Source: Aurifilum marmelostoma (taxonomy: Eukaryota; Ascomycota; Sordariomycetes; Diaporthales; Cryphonectriaceae). Taken from it: DNA of 64,000 nucleotides. A program made the position numbers and the translations under genes. Below the pieces are notes generated by a model. The model saw nothing but the letters and a program-made list of their open reading frames with translations, was not told the origin of the DNA and made no database searches. Positions 24,866 through 36,250 of the stretch are shown here, piece after piece (positions within the stretch are counted from its first letter, which is position 1; each line of letters begins with the position of its first letter). The DNA is taken from contig JAMXSV010000026.1 of the NCBI GenBank assembly GCA_027559495.1, forward strand, positions 1,550,001 through 1,614,000. Reading direction: 5' to 3'.

Positions 24866-25297
24866 CTTGGCAGCTTCCCTTGTGGCACGGGAGGGCCATT
24901 CATTGGAGGTAACTCTGCTGTTGGATCGTCGTCACAATGGGAATAGTAGAGGTCAGTTGATCGTGTTGATGTGTTGCTTGTTTGTTTCAAGGAGCTGGAA
25001 ACGGATGTATGGTTCTGGTAAGCTCCGTGATACTATGGGGGATCGGATTGGGGGGCCAAGTCACTTAGTTAAGTGAGTAGTGCGGACCCTGTTGTCAACG
25101 TCAGGGGCCGGGTCCAGGTGTCCAGGCTAAGAGGAGCTTTCAGGCAGGACCACCCCCCCTGCAATACACACTGTACGTACAGTACAGTGGCACAGCGGGT
25201 TGACCATATTAGGAGAGAGTATCATTTCAAGTAAATAGGATGTAGAGTCAAGACTGTGTTGGCAATGTACCTGTAACTAGGAGACAACTCAGAAGGC

Positions 25298-25331
<34 letters not shown>

Positions 25332-25783
25332 CCTTGATTTTCTTTTCTTCCTCAATAGATTACTATTAACAGCTTGTTCACCCAATTTGTCTGTCAATCT
25401 TCAGCTTAGTAGCAGCCATGATATACAGCAGCCCTGCATACAAAGACACAGGCAACACATTCCAAAGGTGGGAAACATGAGAAAAATGCAACTTGATGAA
25501 CATTGCTGTGGATTGTCTTCTCGGATGCAACCAGTCCCAACTCCGATAGCTGAACAGCTATTCACACCATTTTCTCATCGACCAACTCCGTACTCATACA
25601 TTGTGTACGCCTCCCCCTCTCCCTTTCCTCCTTCTTTGCGCCCAGCAATGCTTTATTCGTGGCAAGTGTAGTTGTAAGTAAATCAAGATGATAGGATCAT
25701 ACAGGTATAAAAGATACAGTGAGTAGTGAAGAGCCTGAGATAGTAAGAGGAAGTACCGTGGAACACAATGGGTGGTAGAGAGT
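24866..25783. other. Recyclin-1 promoter and SCAP 3' region
   Basis: Upstream of recyclin-1 and downstream of SCAP, both on the minus strand. It contains a (TA)14 microsatellite (25300-25328) inside an AT-rich patch. No additional gene is supported; the frame at 25327-25671 (+) has no protein-like features. Confidence 0.55.
25300..25328. repeat. (TA)14 microsatellite
   Basis: About 14 perfect TA dinucleotides, likely length-variable. Confidence 0.95.
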
Positions 25784-28700
25784 CTAGGTCCCTTGGCGAG
25801 CCTGGAACGTGGCCGAAGTCGCCCGCGGCCTCAATGCTGGTGCTCGCCTCCGTCGACTGGCCATGATATTTTCAGCCTGGGGCACTTCGTCTCCCGTGCT
25901 GTCGAACCACTCGTGGCCCACCGTGATGATTTTGACCACATTGCCAAAGCCCACTGCCACGCTCCCATGTCCGATCTTCACCATGGGACCGAGTTCCGTG
26001 ATCATCAGCTCCGCTGGACTTTCTGCGTCAAGGAGCGGCTTGGCTTCAATGTTCTCTTCCTGCTCCGGCCTCGTGATGACCCAGATTTCCCAGACCTCTT
26101 TGGGTCTCGGTCGTGTGGTCGGTGAATCCACGCGGCCTCGGCGTCGCAGACCAGGCTGTGCAAATGCTGGCAACCGCTCTCGGACTGGACTGCCCTGGGG
26201 TGTTTCTTGCTTTTTCCTCACCCCAACGATGCATCCGTTCCGTAAAGGTGTCCACAACCCGGGATTTCGCACGCGCCTGGTAACCTGCTTCGTTTCGAGC
26301 CAGGTACAGCTTGTTCGCGCTGGTGGGCCCACGGTGTTGGGAAAACAGATATTGTCGTACTTCTCATCGGGAAGATACGTCTGCAGGACGCAGTCCCCAT
26401 CCTCCTCGCTGATATAGGCTAGAGTCATGGAAGACACTGTCCCTCTGCTTGCAGGTCCTATCCTTTGACCGCTGTACACGAACTTCAGGGAGCGCGGCCG
26501 CATGGGCTCAGTCGTGAATGTGTGCATGACTCTGGACGACTGAAGGTCAACCAGATCAATACTCCGAGGGCGGACAACCATGTATGACGAGAAACCCTGG
26601 ACCGGAAGCAGATGCTGAGGCTGCTGGTCAACCTGAGTCGGCAGCTTGACTTCTGACGACACCCAGAACCCGTTGTAGAGGTTGACGCGGTGTACACATC
26701 CGTGGCGGGATAGGCTGACGAGGGTTGAACGTGAGTCTGGTTGACCTGCGGTGGCTTTGCTCAGGGAACAATCAGCAACCGGACGACAATGCCACTGTGG
26801 AAGGCGTGCTGAACGATAGGAGGCAATACTCACACTTCTCTCTGATGTGCAAAACACAAGCAAGAGGACTTTTGCACACACTATACACGGAAGTATCACC
26901 GCCGCCGGGCCAGACTTCCACCAAGGTACCGTCATGCCTAACAATAACGACCGAGCGCATCTCGTTCTTTCGAGTGGATCCGAAGAGGAAAGCTTCTGGT
27001 TTCTGGCCGTATAGCTCGACGGCTGCCGAAGGGCCCCACCTCTGCTCCGTGATGCTCCAGAGCAGGACTCGATACGGTGAGAGCATCGCCAACCAATTTG
27101 ACTCTTCATCGACGGCCATCGCCAAGATAGGGAACGGATCATCGATGAGAGATCTAGGCCTGTCCAGGACATAGCTTGCAAAGTCATAACGCAGATTCCA
27201 CACTCGAATCTTGCGGTCGAGTCCAACAGAGATAACATGACTGTCGGGCGCGACGGCGAGCTTCGCGATGTCAAGTTCGTGACCATGCTCCAAGCTTCGT
27301 ATCGAGATGAGGGGTTCGTCGTTAAGGCCGTCCTCCCCCCGGGCCTCCGCCATCTCATCCCACAAGAGGTAGTTCATGAACAGTCGGACCAGGGCAACCA
27401 CAACAAGAACTGTGACGATGAATGGGGTTTGTTGATGGTGGATGAAATCATACACGGCATCTGAAAACCAGCGCGTTACCCCAGGCGGCCTTCGATCGGA
27501 CCCTTTCAGAACAAAAATGACCGGATCAAAGACGCGAGCAACATAGTTGTGCGCCAGGGGCTTGATAACGTTGATGACCTCCTTTGCCGTCTCGTGATCT
27601 TGTAGGCGCAGCCACGACTTTGGACTCCTCGCCTGGTGTAATCCAGCATAAGGCGTGGCGACTGATGCCTCCCCGTCCTCTGTCCTCCAGAGAAAGCGGA
27701 TGAGCCTCATTGGACTTCCCCCTGCACCCCCACTGTCGAAGAAGTGCCACTGTGCGATCAAGACGAACCCCAGCATCACTATCGTTCCGGCAATCCGGGT
27801 AGACAAGGCAATCCTGCCCTGGAGGATCGCATCCAGCACGGACTGCCGGGAGACCTGGTCTGGAAATTGGCGGTTGTTCCTGATCGTTGCTCTTTCTAAT
27901 GCATCGTTCAACTCAGTCCGGCGCACATCAACACTCAGGACAGACAGGAAGAAGGTGGAGAGGTAGAAGAAATCGAACAAGATGGCGATGCCGGCAAATG
28001 TGCAGAAAGCGGACACGCCTGATGCTGTCACCCTGGACAGGCCCCAGAGGATCAGGAGGTTCTGGCCGACACTGGCTAGGGCCACATGGCCCGTCTCGCC
28101 AAAGGCATAACCAACCCGGCTGCTGGTGCTGTGATCGGATGGCGTCAGGATGACAGCATTGATAAGCCTGAAGATGTTCTCCAGACTCAGAGCCATGAGG
28201 ACCAAGGGATATGCTGCCCTGGGGATCCGGGAGAGATCAATGTTCAGCAGCGCACAAACTGTAAGGCTCGACAGGATTGCCATCGCAATCTGCGCCACCA
28301 CGGTCACCATCAGCCCGAGCCGAGACTTCACAGCTCGGATCTTTGACAAGCTGAGAAGGAAGTAGAATGTGGTAAGGACATATGCCAGGGAGAGGAGGAC
28401 CGTGTCCTGCTTGGAGATCGGCAGGAACTGAAATTCGTAGAGCTGGGAGCCCGTCGACACGCCACTGCTGGGAAACACGTCCCATAGGCTCGTCATGCGA
28501 GCGGCGTACTCGGCCGTCTTCCTCTCCCACTGCCTTCCTACCGGCGAGTCGCGGAGGTGAAGCAGTGTGATGACGAGGGCGTCGGCAGCAACGAGCTGTC
28601 TGTCCTCGAACTTCTTGCCGCTGAAGACAATTGAATGTCTCAGTGTCACGTTCACGGATGTCGACTGCGTTTTCTTCTCGTTGACGGTGCTCAGGGGATC

Positions 28701-29344
28701 CTCGTCTCGCGCAATAGCATCGGCATCGCAGTCCCAGTACTGCAGGGGGGAGTGGAAGAACCACGACTGATTAGTTAGGCCATTAATGACATGGAACATG
28801 TCTCTCTCCTCGCGAGACAGGTCGGCATGGGGGTCCCGGAGGCCACTGCGCTTGTTCGAACGCCGCGGATTGAAGTCGTTGGTGGGCCCCAGGACCGCAT
28901 TCTGCATTTCCAGGGCAGCAAGGAGCACTTCACGGTCGAGGGCTTTCATGTAGCTCCCGTGAACCCAGATGGACCGCATGATGACATCAGGCTCGACAAG
29001 ATGCCGGTCGCCGAGCGGCTGCGCATCAGTCCAGACATGGAGCGGCAGGTTGGAAGCAGCATTGGTGAAGTCTGTGGTATAGAGGAAAGGGAAAGGATAA
29101 ATAAGAGTCCCGGCTACGGCGACTGAAATCAAGAGGGTCGTGAGGACGTGTCGGGCCGCATATCTGCCATACCGAGTCAAGACACTCCGGAGAGGGTGCG
29201 TCGGTGATAGCACCGGAGCCTCGGTCGTCCTTTTTATGACCCAGGTCAATACAGAGTTGAATCTTGTTTGCAATGAATGCTCCTGGAGAGCAGGCTGAAG
29301 GAGGAAGCTCACCCTCTGAACGGATATAACAGGTACCAAATCAT
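25784..29344 (-). CDS. SCAP: sterol-sensing, WD-repeat escort protein of SREBP (about 1129 aa)
   Basis: Three exons: 29344-29313 (32 nt, MIWYLLYPFRG), 29229-26834 and 26745-25784. Introns are 83 nt and 88 nt. The tiny first exon joins in frame to TTEAPVLSP, the conserved fungal SCAP N-terminus. A first membrane helix lies at about residues 38-60, then a lumenal loop with Asn-x-Ser/Thr sites. A sterol-sensing domain of several helices follows (about 285-460, from DTVLLSLAYVLTTFYFLL). Another helix precedes the C-terminal WD repeats, which begin at about residue 670 (LAVAPDSHVISVGLDRKIRVW). SCAP binds SREBP and carries it from ER to Golgi when sterols (in fungi also oxygen) are low. A more upstream non-ATG frame is not used. 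The second intron's acceptor could be AAAG instead of CAG 10 nt later, changing a few residues. No stop or frame problem was seen. Confidence 0.92.
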
Positions 29345-32300
29345 CACCAGCAGAACCGATGGTCCCCGAGACTGAAGCACACGGTGGAGGGAGAAAAGAA
29401 GGGCTATGACACGATGAATAGCTCATGCTTGGACCATCACGGTGGGAACAAGCCGAAAAAAAAAAAAGAGGCAGGATACACGCGAGACCAACTACGCGTG
29501 CCCAGGAATTTGGAGACCTGTGGATACAATGCCCGAAATGTGACCAATTGCGAAATCGGCAGCGTCTTGCGAGCATGCAGCAGGCACCACTTGACTTCTT
29601 TCTACGCCTGAGCCCGTCAAAGATAGTATCGGGACCGATGATCAGATGAGGGCAGTCACAAAGGCCCAGTAGGCAGGCAGAAACCAGAGCTGGGTGGACA
29701 GATCTCCACCGCTTGGGAGGAAGATCCCTCAAAATTTCCCACCAGATGGCGTAGAAAGAGCGCCCTCAAAACAGCGGCGTATTGGCGTCGGATCCTCCTT
29801 CCGAGCCTGAGTTCCTCTCTGAGATCGCGGCGCGAGCTTGCTGGCCCTCCTCAATGCAACAGTAATAACGGTGAGGACCTGTGAAGTTCGACGTGGCAGA
29901 CGCAGAGTGGGCTGGGTGTATGAATGAGATCAGTAGCCAAGCAGAGGAGAGTGCGCGGCCCTGGCGAGATCCTCAGGGATGCCAGCGGCCAGCCTTCTGC
30001 CTCAGCGCTATTATATCACAGGTAGCGCGCGTCCTCGAAGCTAGCAGGGCCGGCCACAGAAGCTGGAAGGATCCTTGCGCCTGGAGAGTTCCGAAGCTAG
30101 GGAAAGAAGCTGGGCCCGACGGAGAGGTGAACAAATCGATCCAGCCTGCTAGTGCAGCTTGCGATGATCCAAATCAAAGCGCCAGAGGCGTGCGGCGGTG
30201 ACCAGGGTTTGCCGAGACGAAAGTGAATAGCGCTGTGGGCCAGGGGATGCCGAAGACGTGCATTCGCAGAATCGTGGCCTGACGAGAGGGCGAGGACGAA
30301 GAACAGCTGGGGCAGGCGGGCGGGTGGGTTGAGAGATTGAGGTTGTGGATCCTGGGTGCCCAAACCTTGACCTGACCTGACCTAAGCTGGCGTGTCGTGT
30401 CGTGTTGTGACGTGCGTACCTGCGAGCGGAAGCGGAATCCTAGAGGCGGATGAGAGAATTGAAGTCCACCGATGTCGTCGATGGCACTAGCAACCGTAGT
30501 TGGTCTAGCAGCAGCAGCAGCGGTAGCAGCAACACTACTGTGTGTAGGCAGGTAGGGTATGTGCTCGCAGGCCAAGACAAGGCGTGCCAGGATCCTAAGG
30601 CTGCGTTCCAAACCAAGAAAAAAGTCTGTCCTGACAGGTGCGCACGGGCCTCTCAAGAAAGACCAGCGAGCACTCGAACGGTGGAGGGAAGTGGAGTGAG
30701 ACCCTGCAAGGCGAAGATAGGTTGCGCCAGATTGACAACTCAAGACCCGAGAGTTCGGTCTCGGGTGGGATCGTTCCAGTATCGCGGATGAAGATTGTGA
30801 CTGTGGCGTTAAGGATAGATCTATAATCCTGGTGAGTGAATACCCAGCTGTGCTGTTCTTTGCCTTGACAAGCAACTTGCCACAACGAAACAGGCCAGGC
30901 GTCCAGTGATCACCTGCTGCTATCTTGTGTGATGTCACCGATCAGGGGACAAGGTCAGGCCACAGGCGGAGGAGGTCCGGCGACAGAGGGCAGCGCTGAG
31001 TGCTGCTGGAAGTCAAATCAGGTGAGGCTAGATAAGGTAAAGCGAGGTAAAGTAAGGTGAGGTGAGGTGAGGTGAGGTGCCAATAGTGACAAGGCAGGCA
31101 CAGCAGGGTCCCAGCGCTATCCGGGGGTTGTGCTATGATGGGCATACTTGCCTAGTACCTGAGCTTGGATCTGAGGAGAAAAGAGATAGTACACCCTGCC
31201 TGAGAGCACAAAACAGGTATGGACCAGAAGAGACAGGAGACCCTGCTGAGGTCTGGATCGAGATCACTCCCACATCTGGAGACTCACGGAGCAGGGGAGG
31301 GAAAAGCAGGGTAAACATGAAGAAAGAAGGAGCCGCCTGCTCAGCTTGAGCTCGATAAGCACTGCTTTGAATGACGGGAAGGAACGAATAGCTTGCCTTC
31401 TGCTTCCGAAGCAGTAAAGTAAGGGAAACCAAACAAAACCAAGATGATGATGTTTCGTGAACATCTTTTGTCGCTTTTCGCTTGTCTGTCCCCAATGCAG
31501 CTGCCTGGCACTGCTCAGGCTCGTCCACCGTTGACAGCTGTTTCTGTTTAGCAGCACACTCATCATCGTTGACATGGGTCAATCGTTTGTTGCGTGTGTG
31601 GCTTTCACACAGGTTGGAGGCCGCACGCATGTTGTCCACATACGTACTTAGACATGACAATGATGGATGTAATATGAAGCAGATGCACATGGGCGTTGGA
31701 AGAAGGGCTGCTCTTCCTCCCTTTTATTTCCTCTCTTGGTCGAGAAAGCTGATCCTTTGTTGGACTCCCCCCCTCCGCTTTGGCCAGTTTAGTCCCCGCC
31801 GCTCGAGCATCGTCGTTGCCCCAGATCCAATTCCAGCAGCCCTATGGCCAAGAAGGGTAGCAGACATCAGACCATTTCACCCACTAATCAGCCCATTCTG
31901 CCGTCATGCGGCTACCCTGGCCCCCTGTGACAGCTGCAACTTACCCGCTGGAAGCACTGCCCGGCCCTCTGATTGGGCCTTCTGTTCCACCCTCCCCGTC
32001 TACACAGACAAGTCCCGAGGACCCTTCACCGCAGGACCCTGCATTGGATTCTCCGAGAGATCTTGGGTGGGAGGGAAAGGAAAAAAGAAAAATTCACATC
32101 CCAGAGATCCGTCAACAGTGCGCACCACTGGAGATCAGCTTATGAGCTAATCTTCAACCTTCCGGCTGTTTGGGACCCGCTATGCACTCCTTGAACGGCG
32201 AGATTACCCCTCAGATTCACTTGTGACGTGACGGGCCGTGCTGGGCTGCCGTGTGGTTCGTGCCTGGTTCTTCTGGGGCTGGCGCTGTCACAGACTGGGG

Positions 32301-32405
32301 GACCTGGCAATCTCGCTCTTTTCGACGACTCCCCACTGACGAGGCTGTGTGCCAGACAGGCACCAGATGGGGTCCTGCCAGCCTTGTCTCCTTCTTAGAC
32401 CAGAT
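29345..32405. other. Divergent intergenic region between SCAP and JMJD7
   Basis: Contains the SCAP promoter and leader (left part) and the JMJD7 promoter (right part). A degenerate GGTGA-type pentamer array lies at 31020-31079. Frames at 30174-30938 (-) and 31482-32150 (+) reach 222-254 codons but have shadow-like composition (Ser/Arg/Pro-rich, no recognisable domain), and I do not call them genes. No convincing sterol-responsive element was found by eye. Confidence 0.45.
31020..31079 (+). repeat. Degenerate pentamer array, consensus GGTGA
   Basis: The last part (31056-31079) is nearly five perfect GGTGA units. The preceding about 36 nt are variant pentamers (GGTAA, AGCGA, AGTAA). Confidence 0.85.
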
Positions 32406-33802
32406 ATGGATAAGAATCCTGACCCCATAGCAGAACTTCTCACCACCTACAATGAGCTCAACGCTTCTGTCGTGGACGAGCTTGAAGAAGAGCCCAGCCC
32501 ATTGGAGTTCATGCGCTATGTCGCAAGAAATACCCCGTTTGTGGTGAGGAACGGTGCTGCACACTGGGAGGCCACCAAGACCTGGACTGCCGACTATCTC
32601 AGGGCTTTTCTGCGCCAGCAGAACGTTAATGTTGCTGTCACTCCAGCAGGGTGAGTCTTTTCTCAGCGCCCTACTCAAATGCAGATAACATATACAATTT
32701 GGGCCACAAAACCCCTCTGACGACTACATCGTTTCTCTGCTCAGCAACGCCGACTGTCCCACGACGCATGAAAATGGAGAGCTCGTCTTCGCCAAGCCGT
32801 GGGAGGAAGACCAGCCGTTCCCTGAATTTCTCGAATACGTGCGCCGTCAAGAGATGAACCCATCAGACCCCAAATTTTCAGAGGTCAGATATGCACAAAC
32901 TCGTAAGTACGAGTAGAGGATGATGGATGGCAAGGCCAAGTCGTGAGGTGTCTGACTGATCCTGATCCCATCTGGCAGAAAATGATAATCTCAGACACGA
33001 ATATATCTCTCTATTCAAGCAGGTCCAGCGAGACATCCCCTTCGCACGCATCGCTCTACAAAAGGATCCAGATGCCATCAACATGTGGTGAGTCTTCATC
33101 AATCCAGCTCAGATGGCATGAAGGTCAGAGGACGAGAGAAGGTCTGCCATCGGATTCAGAGTCCCAGCAGTGACTAATCTCATGACCTGGATTTAAGGAT
33201 AGGGAACTCTCGGTCTGTGACGGCACTTCATCTAGACAACTACGAGAACATCTATGTGCAGGTTCAGGGGCAAAAACACTTCGTTCTGCTGCCGCCTCAC
33301 TGCCACCCCTGCGTCAACAGGAAACCCTTGCGGCCGGCCACTTATGCCCGAAGTGACACGGACGGTAGTCTCGGTCTTTTTATGGATTCTGCCTCTGGCT
33401 CAGGGGAGGAGACCCAACCTGTCCCGTTCGCCATCTGGGATCCAGACCGACCTGCTGAGAACTCAACACCCTACTCGAAGCTCGCCGAGCCTATACGTGT
33501 CACACTGAAGAAGGGAGATATGCTTTACCTCCCAGCGATGTGGTTAGCATCTCTATCATACAGTCGACCCCCAAATGACAATGACACCAGTGCTAATGCT
33601 ATGATACTAGGTATCACAAGGTCGCGCAGTCTTGCTCAGAGGAGGGAATCTGTGTGGCTGTCAACTACTGGTGAGAACCACATCATTTCAATACTATATG
33701 ATCCCGCCATTGTTCATTTTGGCTGACTGGCAGCGTAGGTACGACATGGACTTTAGTGGTCCCTTGTACCCATTAGCATCGTTTGTGCGATCTTCAAGCT
33801 AG
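32406..33802 (+). CDS. JMJD7-type JmjC lysyl hydroxylase (326 aa, six exons)
   Basis: Exons 32406-32650, 32745-32902, 32979-33087, 33198-33542, 33611-33670 and 33739-33802. Five introns (94, 76, 110, 68, 68 nt) have GT..AG ends and mostly clear branch sites (CTGAC, CTAAT). Start MDKNPDPIAELL; another in-frame ATG lies 39 nt upstream (32367). The JmjC Fe(II) ligands are His182-x-Asp184 (in LHLDNYEN) and His288 (in WYHKV). Lys197 (QGQKHFVLLPP) is the expected 2-oxoglutarate contact. These positions are close to those of human JMJD7, which hydroxylates lysine on DRG GTPases. NYWYDMDF near the end is also typical. Expected to be a cytosolic or nuclear 2-oxoglutarate oxygenase. The peptidase activity once claimed for the family is disputed. 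Converges on the Myb-like gene. Confidence 0.9.
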
Positions 33803-34507
33803 CACAGTGGATTTCCGTGATGTGCTCACATCTCAGTGGTGGAAAGGCCACACAGGTCGGACTGAATAAGGTTTCATAATCCACAGTTAACCGGTGCTTT
33901 ATTGTGAGTTCATGACGGTTGCCAGGAGCAGCTACCTGACTAAGCCCTTTCTGATCGGCTGAAGGCCGATAATGAGTGATTCATTACCCCCAGTGCATCT
34001 TTGAGGCGTTCCGTAGCCCTGAGACGAGTGACCATAGACGAGTTTCTCAACCCGATCAGACTGATCTGGTCAGCGTGCCGGAAGCCGAAATTATTCCATT
34101 CCCAATGCCTGGATATCAGTAATCCGACACTGGCACCTTTAGAAGTGTTACCAGGTCATGTCCAGCCCTGAAAATACTGAAAGTTCGGGTCACAGAAGGC
34201 TTGCACACCGCTGATGGCATCAGTGACGAGACGTCTTTCTTTTCTGCTTCTCTTTTTTTTTTTTTTTCTTCCTCCTTGGGCAGGTGTGACAGCAAGGTCA
34301 CTGCTCTTCTTCTATGCGGTAAACATGCCATAGACCCAGCGTGGCTCGAGGGGAGATGGAGAGCGCTGGACAAGAACCGAGGCGTCCTGTTGTGGACAGT
34401 TGTGTGCCCCGGTCATTCAAGAAGGAACCAAGATCGAACCCCTCAAAAGACTGGAACTGGTTGAGAGCACTTGAAATCCGCACACGCTCATGCTGTCCAT
34501 TCAAGCC
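33803..34507. other. Convergent 3' region of JMJD7 and the Myb-like gene
   Basis: Holds two 3' UTRs and a T-rich tract near 34250-34270. No gene seen on either strand. Confidence 0.6.
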
Positions 34508-36250
34508 TTAGTAGTCCTCAGGCTTCTCTCCTTCACCCAGCTTCCACTTAAGCACATCCTCCGGAATAAGGCGGCCTGTGGAGTTTGCAAATTCAGCCTG
34601 AATCTCCAGCCAGCGATTGGTGCGGCAGCGGCGCTCGACCAGAGCAAGCATGACACAGTCGTCAGCATTGAAGTGGTGGTCGGGCTCAGGCATGCGGACG
34701 CGTCCGGCACAGTGGTCCGCGATCACCTGTCCGCCGTACTGTCCGATATAGGACCTAGTACCTATCTCGTTGACGTCCTCCGACACGCTCGCGTCGTAGG
34801 CGGCGTCGTCCCCGCCGGCCAGGATCTCTTTGACAACGGCGATACTGTTGCTGTCCAGGGGCGGCAAGGCCGGCTTCTCGGTGCTAGGGGTGGGCTTTGA
34901 TTTGTGCAGCTTGTTCTGGTTCTTTTTCTTGCCCTTGGTCTCGCTCTTCTTGAAAGCCTCTGGCTCGTTAACGACCTCAGCAGCAGGGGCAAAGAGACCG
35001 GTGCCGAATGCTTCCTTGCCGAGGAAGCCGTCGTCCTCCTTGTCTTCGGTGTCGGTCTTCTCAGCGTCGGTTGTCTCTTCTTCAGTCTTCTCGGCATCGG
35101 TCGTCTCTTCGCCTGTCTGTTCGGCGGCGTCGTTGCTCTCTTCTCCGGTCTTCTTCTCAGCATCTGTCGTCTCTTCACCAGACTTTTCCTCGACGTCAGT
35201 GGTCTCTTCTCCGCCAGTCTTTTCGGCATCAGCCGTCTCCTCGGCGTCTGTGGTGCTGTCACCGGCAGTGGCCACATCGCTCGAGATCGCACCAACTTCA
35301 CCCGCGAACTTGAAACCGTCGCCATCAGTGTCATCATCCTCGCCAGGGACCTTGGCACCGATGCTCTGTAGGTACTTGTACCGCTTAGTCAGCTCGCCCT
35401 TGCGCCGGTTCATGGCGGTGGCTATGGTGGCCCACGTATCGCCAGCCTTCTTGAGCACCAGGAGCTGCGAGTCCTCGGACGGGGTAAACGGGAGGAATTC
35501 GGTGTCATCGCGGCCTCCGGCGCGGATCTTCATATTGGCGAGGAAGCTGTGCACTTTGCCAGACGTGTCATCGGTCGTGCTAGTCTCGTCGGTCGTGATA
35601 TCCTCATAATCGGACGAAGAGAGCTTGGAATACTGACTCTTCCTTTTGAAGGTCTTCTTCTTCTTGCTCTTGGGGTCCGCATCCTTCTTCTTGGCGGCGG
35701 CGACCTTCTTGTTCTTCTTCGACGACTCGGCAGGACGTGCGACCTCATTGCCACCCCGATTGATCTGGCCCTGGAGCTGCGCAATGTACTTGTTCTGCTC
35801 CCTAAAGCGGGCCGCGAGGCGCTTGTGTCCCTCCTCGACCTCCTGCAGCTGCTGCTCGACCTTCTTGCGCTTCTTGGCCTCCACGGCTCGCTCCTTGATG
35901 GTGCTGTTGCTTCTGACCCGGCCGCCCTTGGCCTTGCCCTTGTTCTTGGCGCCTTTCTTCACCAGAGGCTGGGTGTCCTCCTCGTCGGCGTCGGCGGCAT
36001 AGTCATCATCATCGTCGGCGCCAATGCCAGCGGTGGCCGTGGCGGAGATGATACTATCGTCGTCATCGTCGTCATCATCAACATCTGCGGCGGGATTGAT
36101 GGTGTGACGGGCTTTGGCATGCTTCTTGGGCACGACGACGGGCGCGGCGCCTGGGAGAAACAGGTTGAGGGGCTGAATCTCACAGTCTTTGACCGGAATA
36201 CGCTGACCATTGCGGCCGCGAATGGTAAGGTCCTTGAGAGAGATGGACAT
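34508..36250 (-). CDS. Acidic Myb/SANT-like nuclear protein (580 aa)
   Basis: Single exon. ATG at 36250 begins MSISLKDLTIRGRNGQ; the frame upstream to 36496 is Ser/Pro/Thr leader-like and is not used. Order of parts: a short N-terminal domain; an Asp run (about 60-70); a basic helical segment with coiled-coil character (about 115-160); Lys-rich blocks (likely nuclear localisation); and a Myb/SANT-like domain (about 253-292, PSEDSQLLVLKKAGDTWATI..MNRRKGELTKRY). Then come about ten degenerate EETTDAEK-type repeats (about 327-407) and a second SANT-like helical region (about 523-575) ending WKLGEGEKPEDY. Probably binds DNA or chromatin; no specific homologue recognised. The repeat block is low-complexity and may vary in length between strains. 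Confidence 0.8.
   Translation of the reverse strand: MSISLKDLTIRGRNGQRIPVKDCEIQPLNLFLPGAAPVVVPKKHAKARHTINPAADVDDDDDDDDSIISATATAGIGADDDDDYAADADEEDTQPLVKKGAKNKGKAKGGRVRSNSTIKERAVEAKKRKKVEQQLQEVEEGHKRLAARFREQNKYIAQLQGQINRGGNEVARPAESSKKNKKVAAAKKKDADPKSKKKKTFKRKSQYSKLSSSDYEDITTDETSTTDDTSGKVHSFLANMKIRAGGRDDTEFLPFTPSEDSQLLVLKKAGDTWATIATAMNRRKGELTKRYKYLQSIGAKVPGEDDDTDGDGFKFAGEVGAISSDVATAGDSTTDAEETADAEKTGGEETTDVEEKSGEETTDAEKKTGEESNDAAEQTGEETTDAEKTEEETTDAEKTDTEDKEDDGFLGKEAFGTGLFAPAAEVVNEPEAFKKSETKGKKKNQNKLHKSKPTPSTEKPALPPLDSNSIAVVKEILAGGDDAAYDASVSEDVNEIGTRSYIGQYGGQVIADHCAGRVRMPEPDHHFNADDCVMLALVERRCRTNRWLEIQAEFANSTGRLIPEDVLKWKLGEGEKPEDY

Noticed and set aside
29420..29450. ATCACGGTGGG near SCAP as a possible sterol-responsive element
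   Set aside because: Does not match the ATCANNCCAC pattern in either orientation.
30174..30938. 254-codon minus-strand frame upstream of SCAP
   Set aside because: Ser/Arg/Pro-rich, no domain, overlaps promoter-like DNA; probably chance.
31482..32150. 222-codon plus-strand frame
   Set aside because: No recognisable features and immediately precedes JMJD7, so likely leader or promoter sequence.
34430..34450. GGTTCGATC-like box on the minus strand (tRNA B-box look-alike)
   Set aside because: No matching T-stem, A box or cloverleaf.
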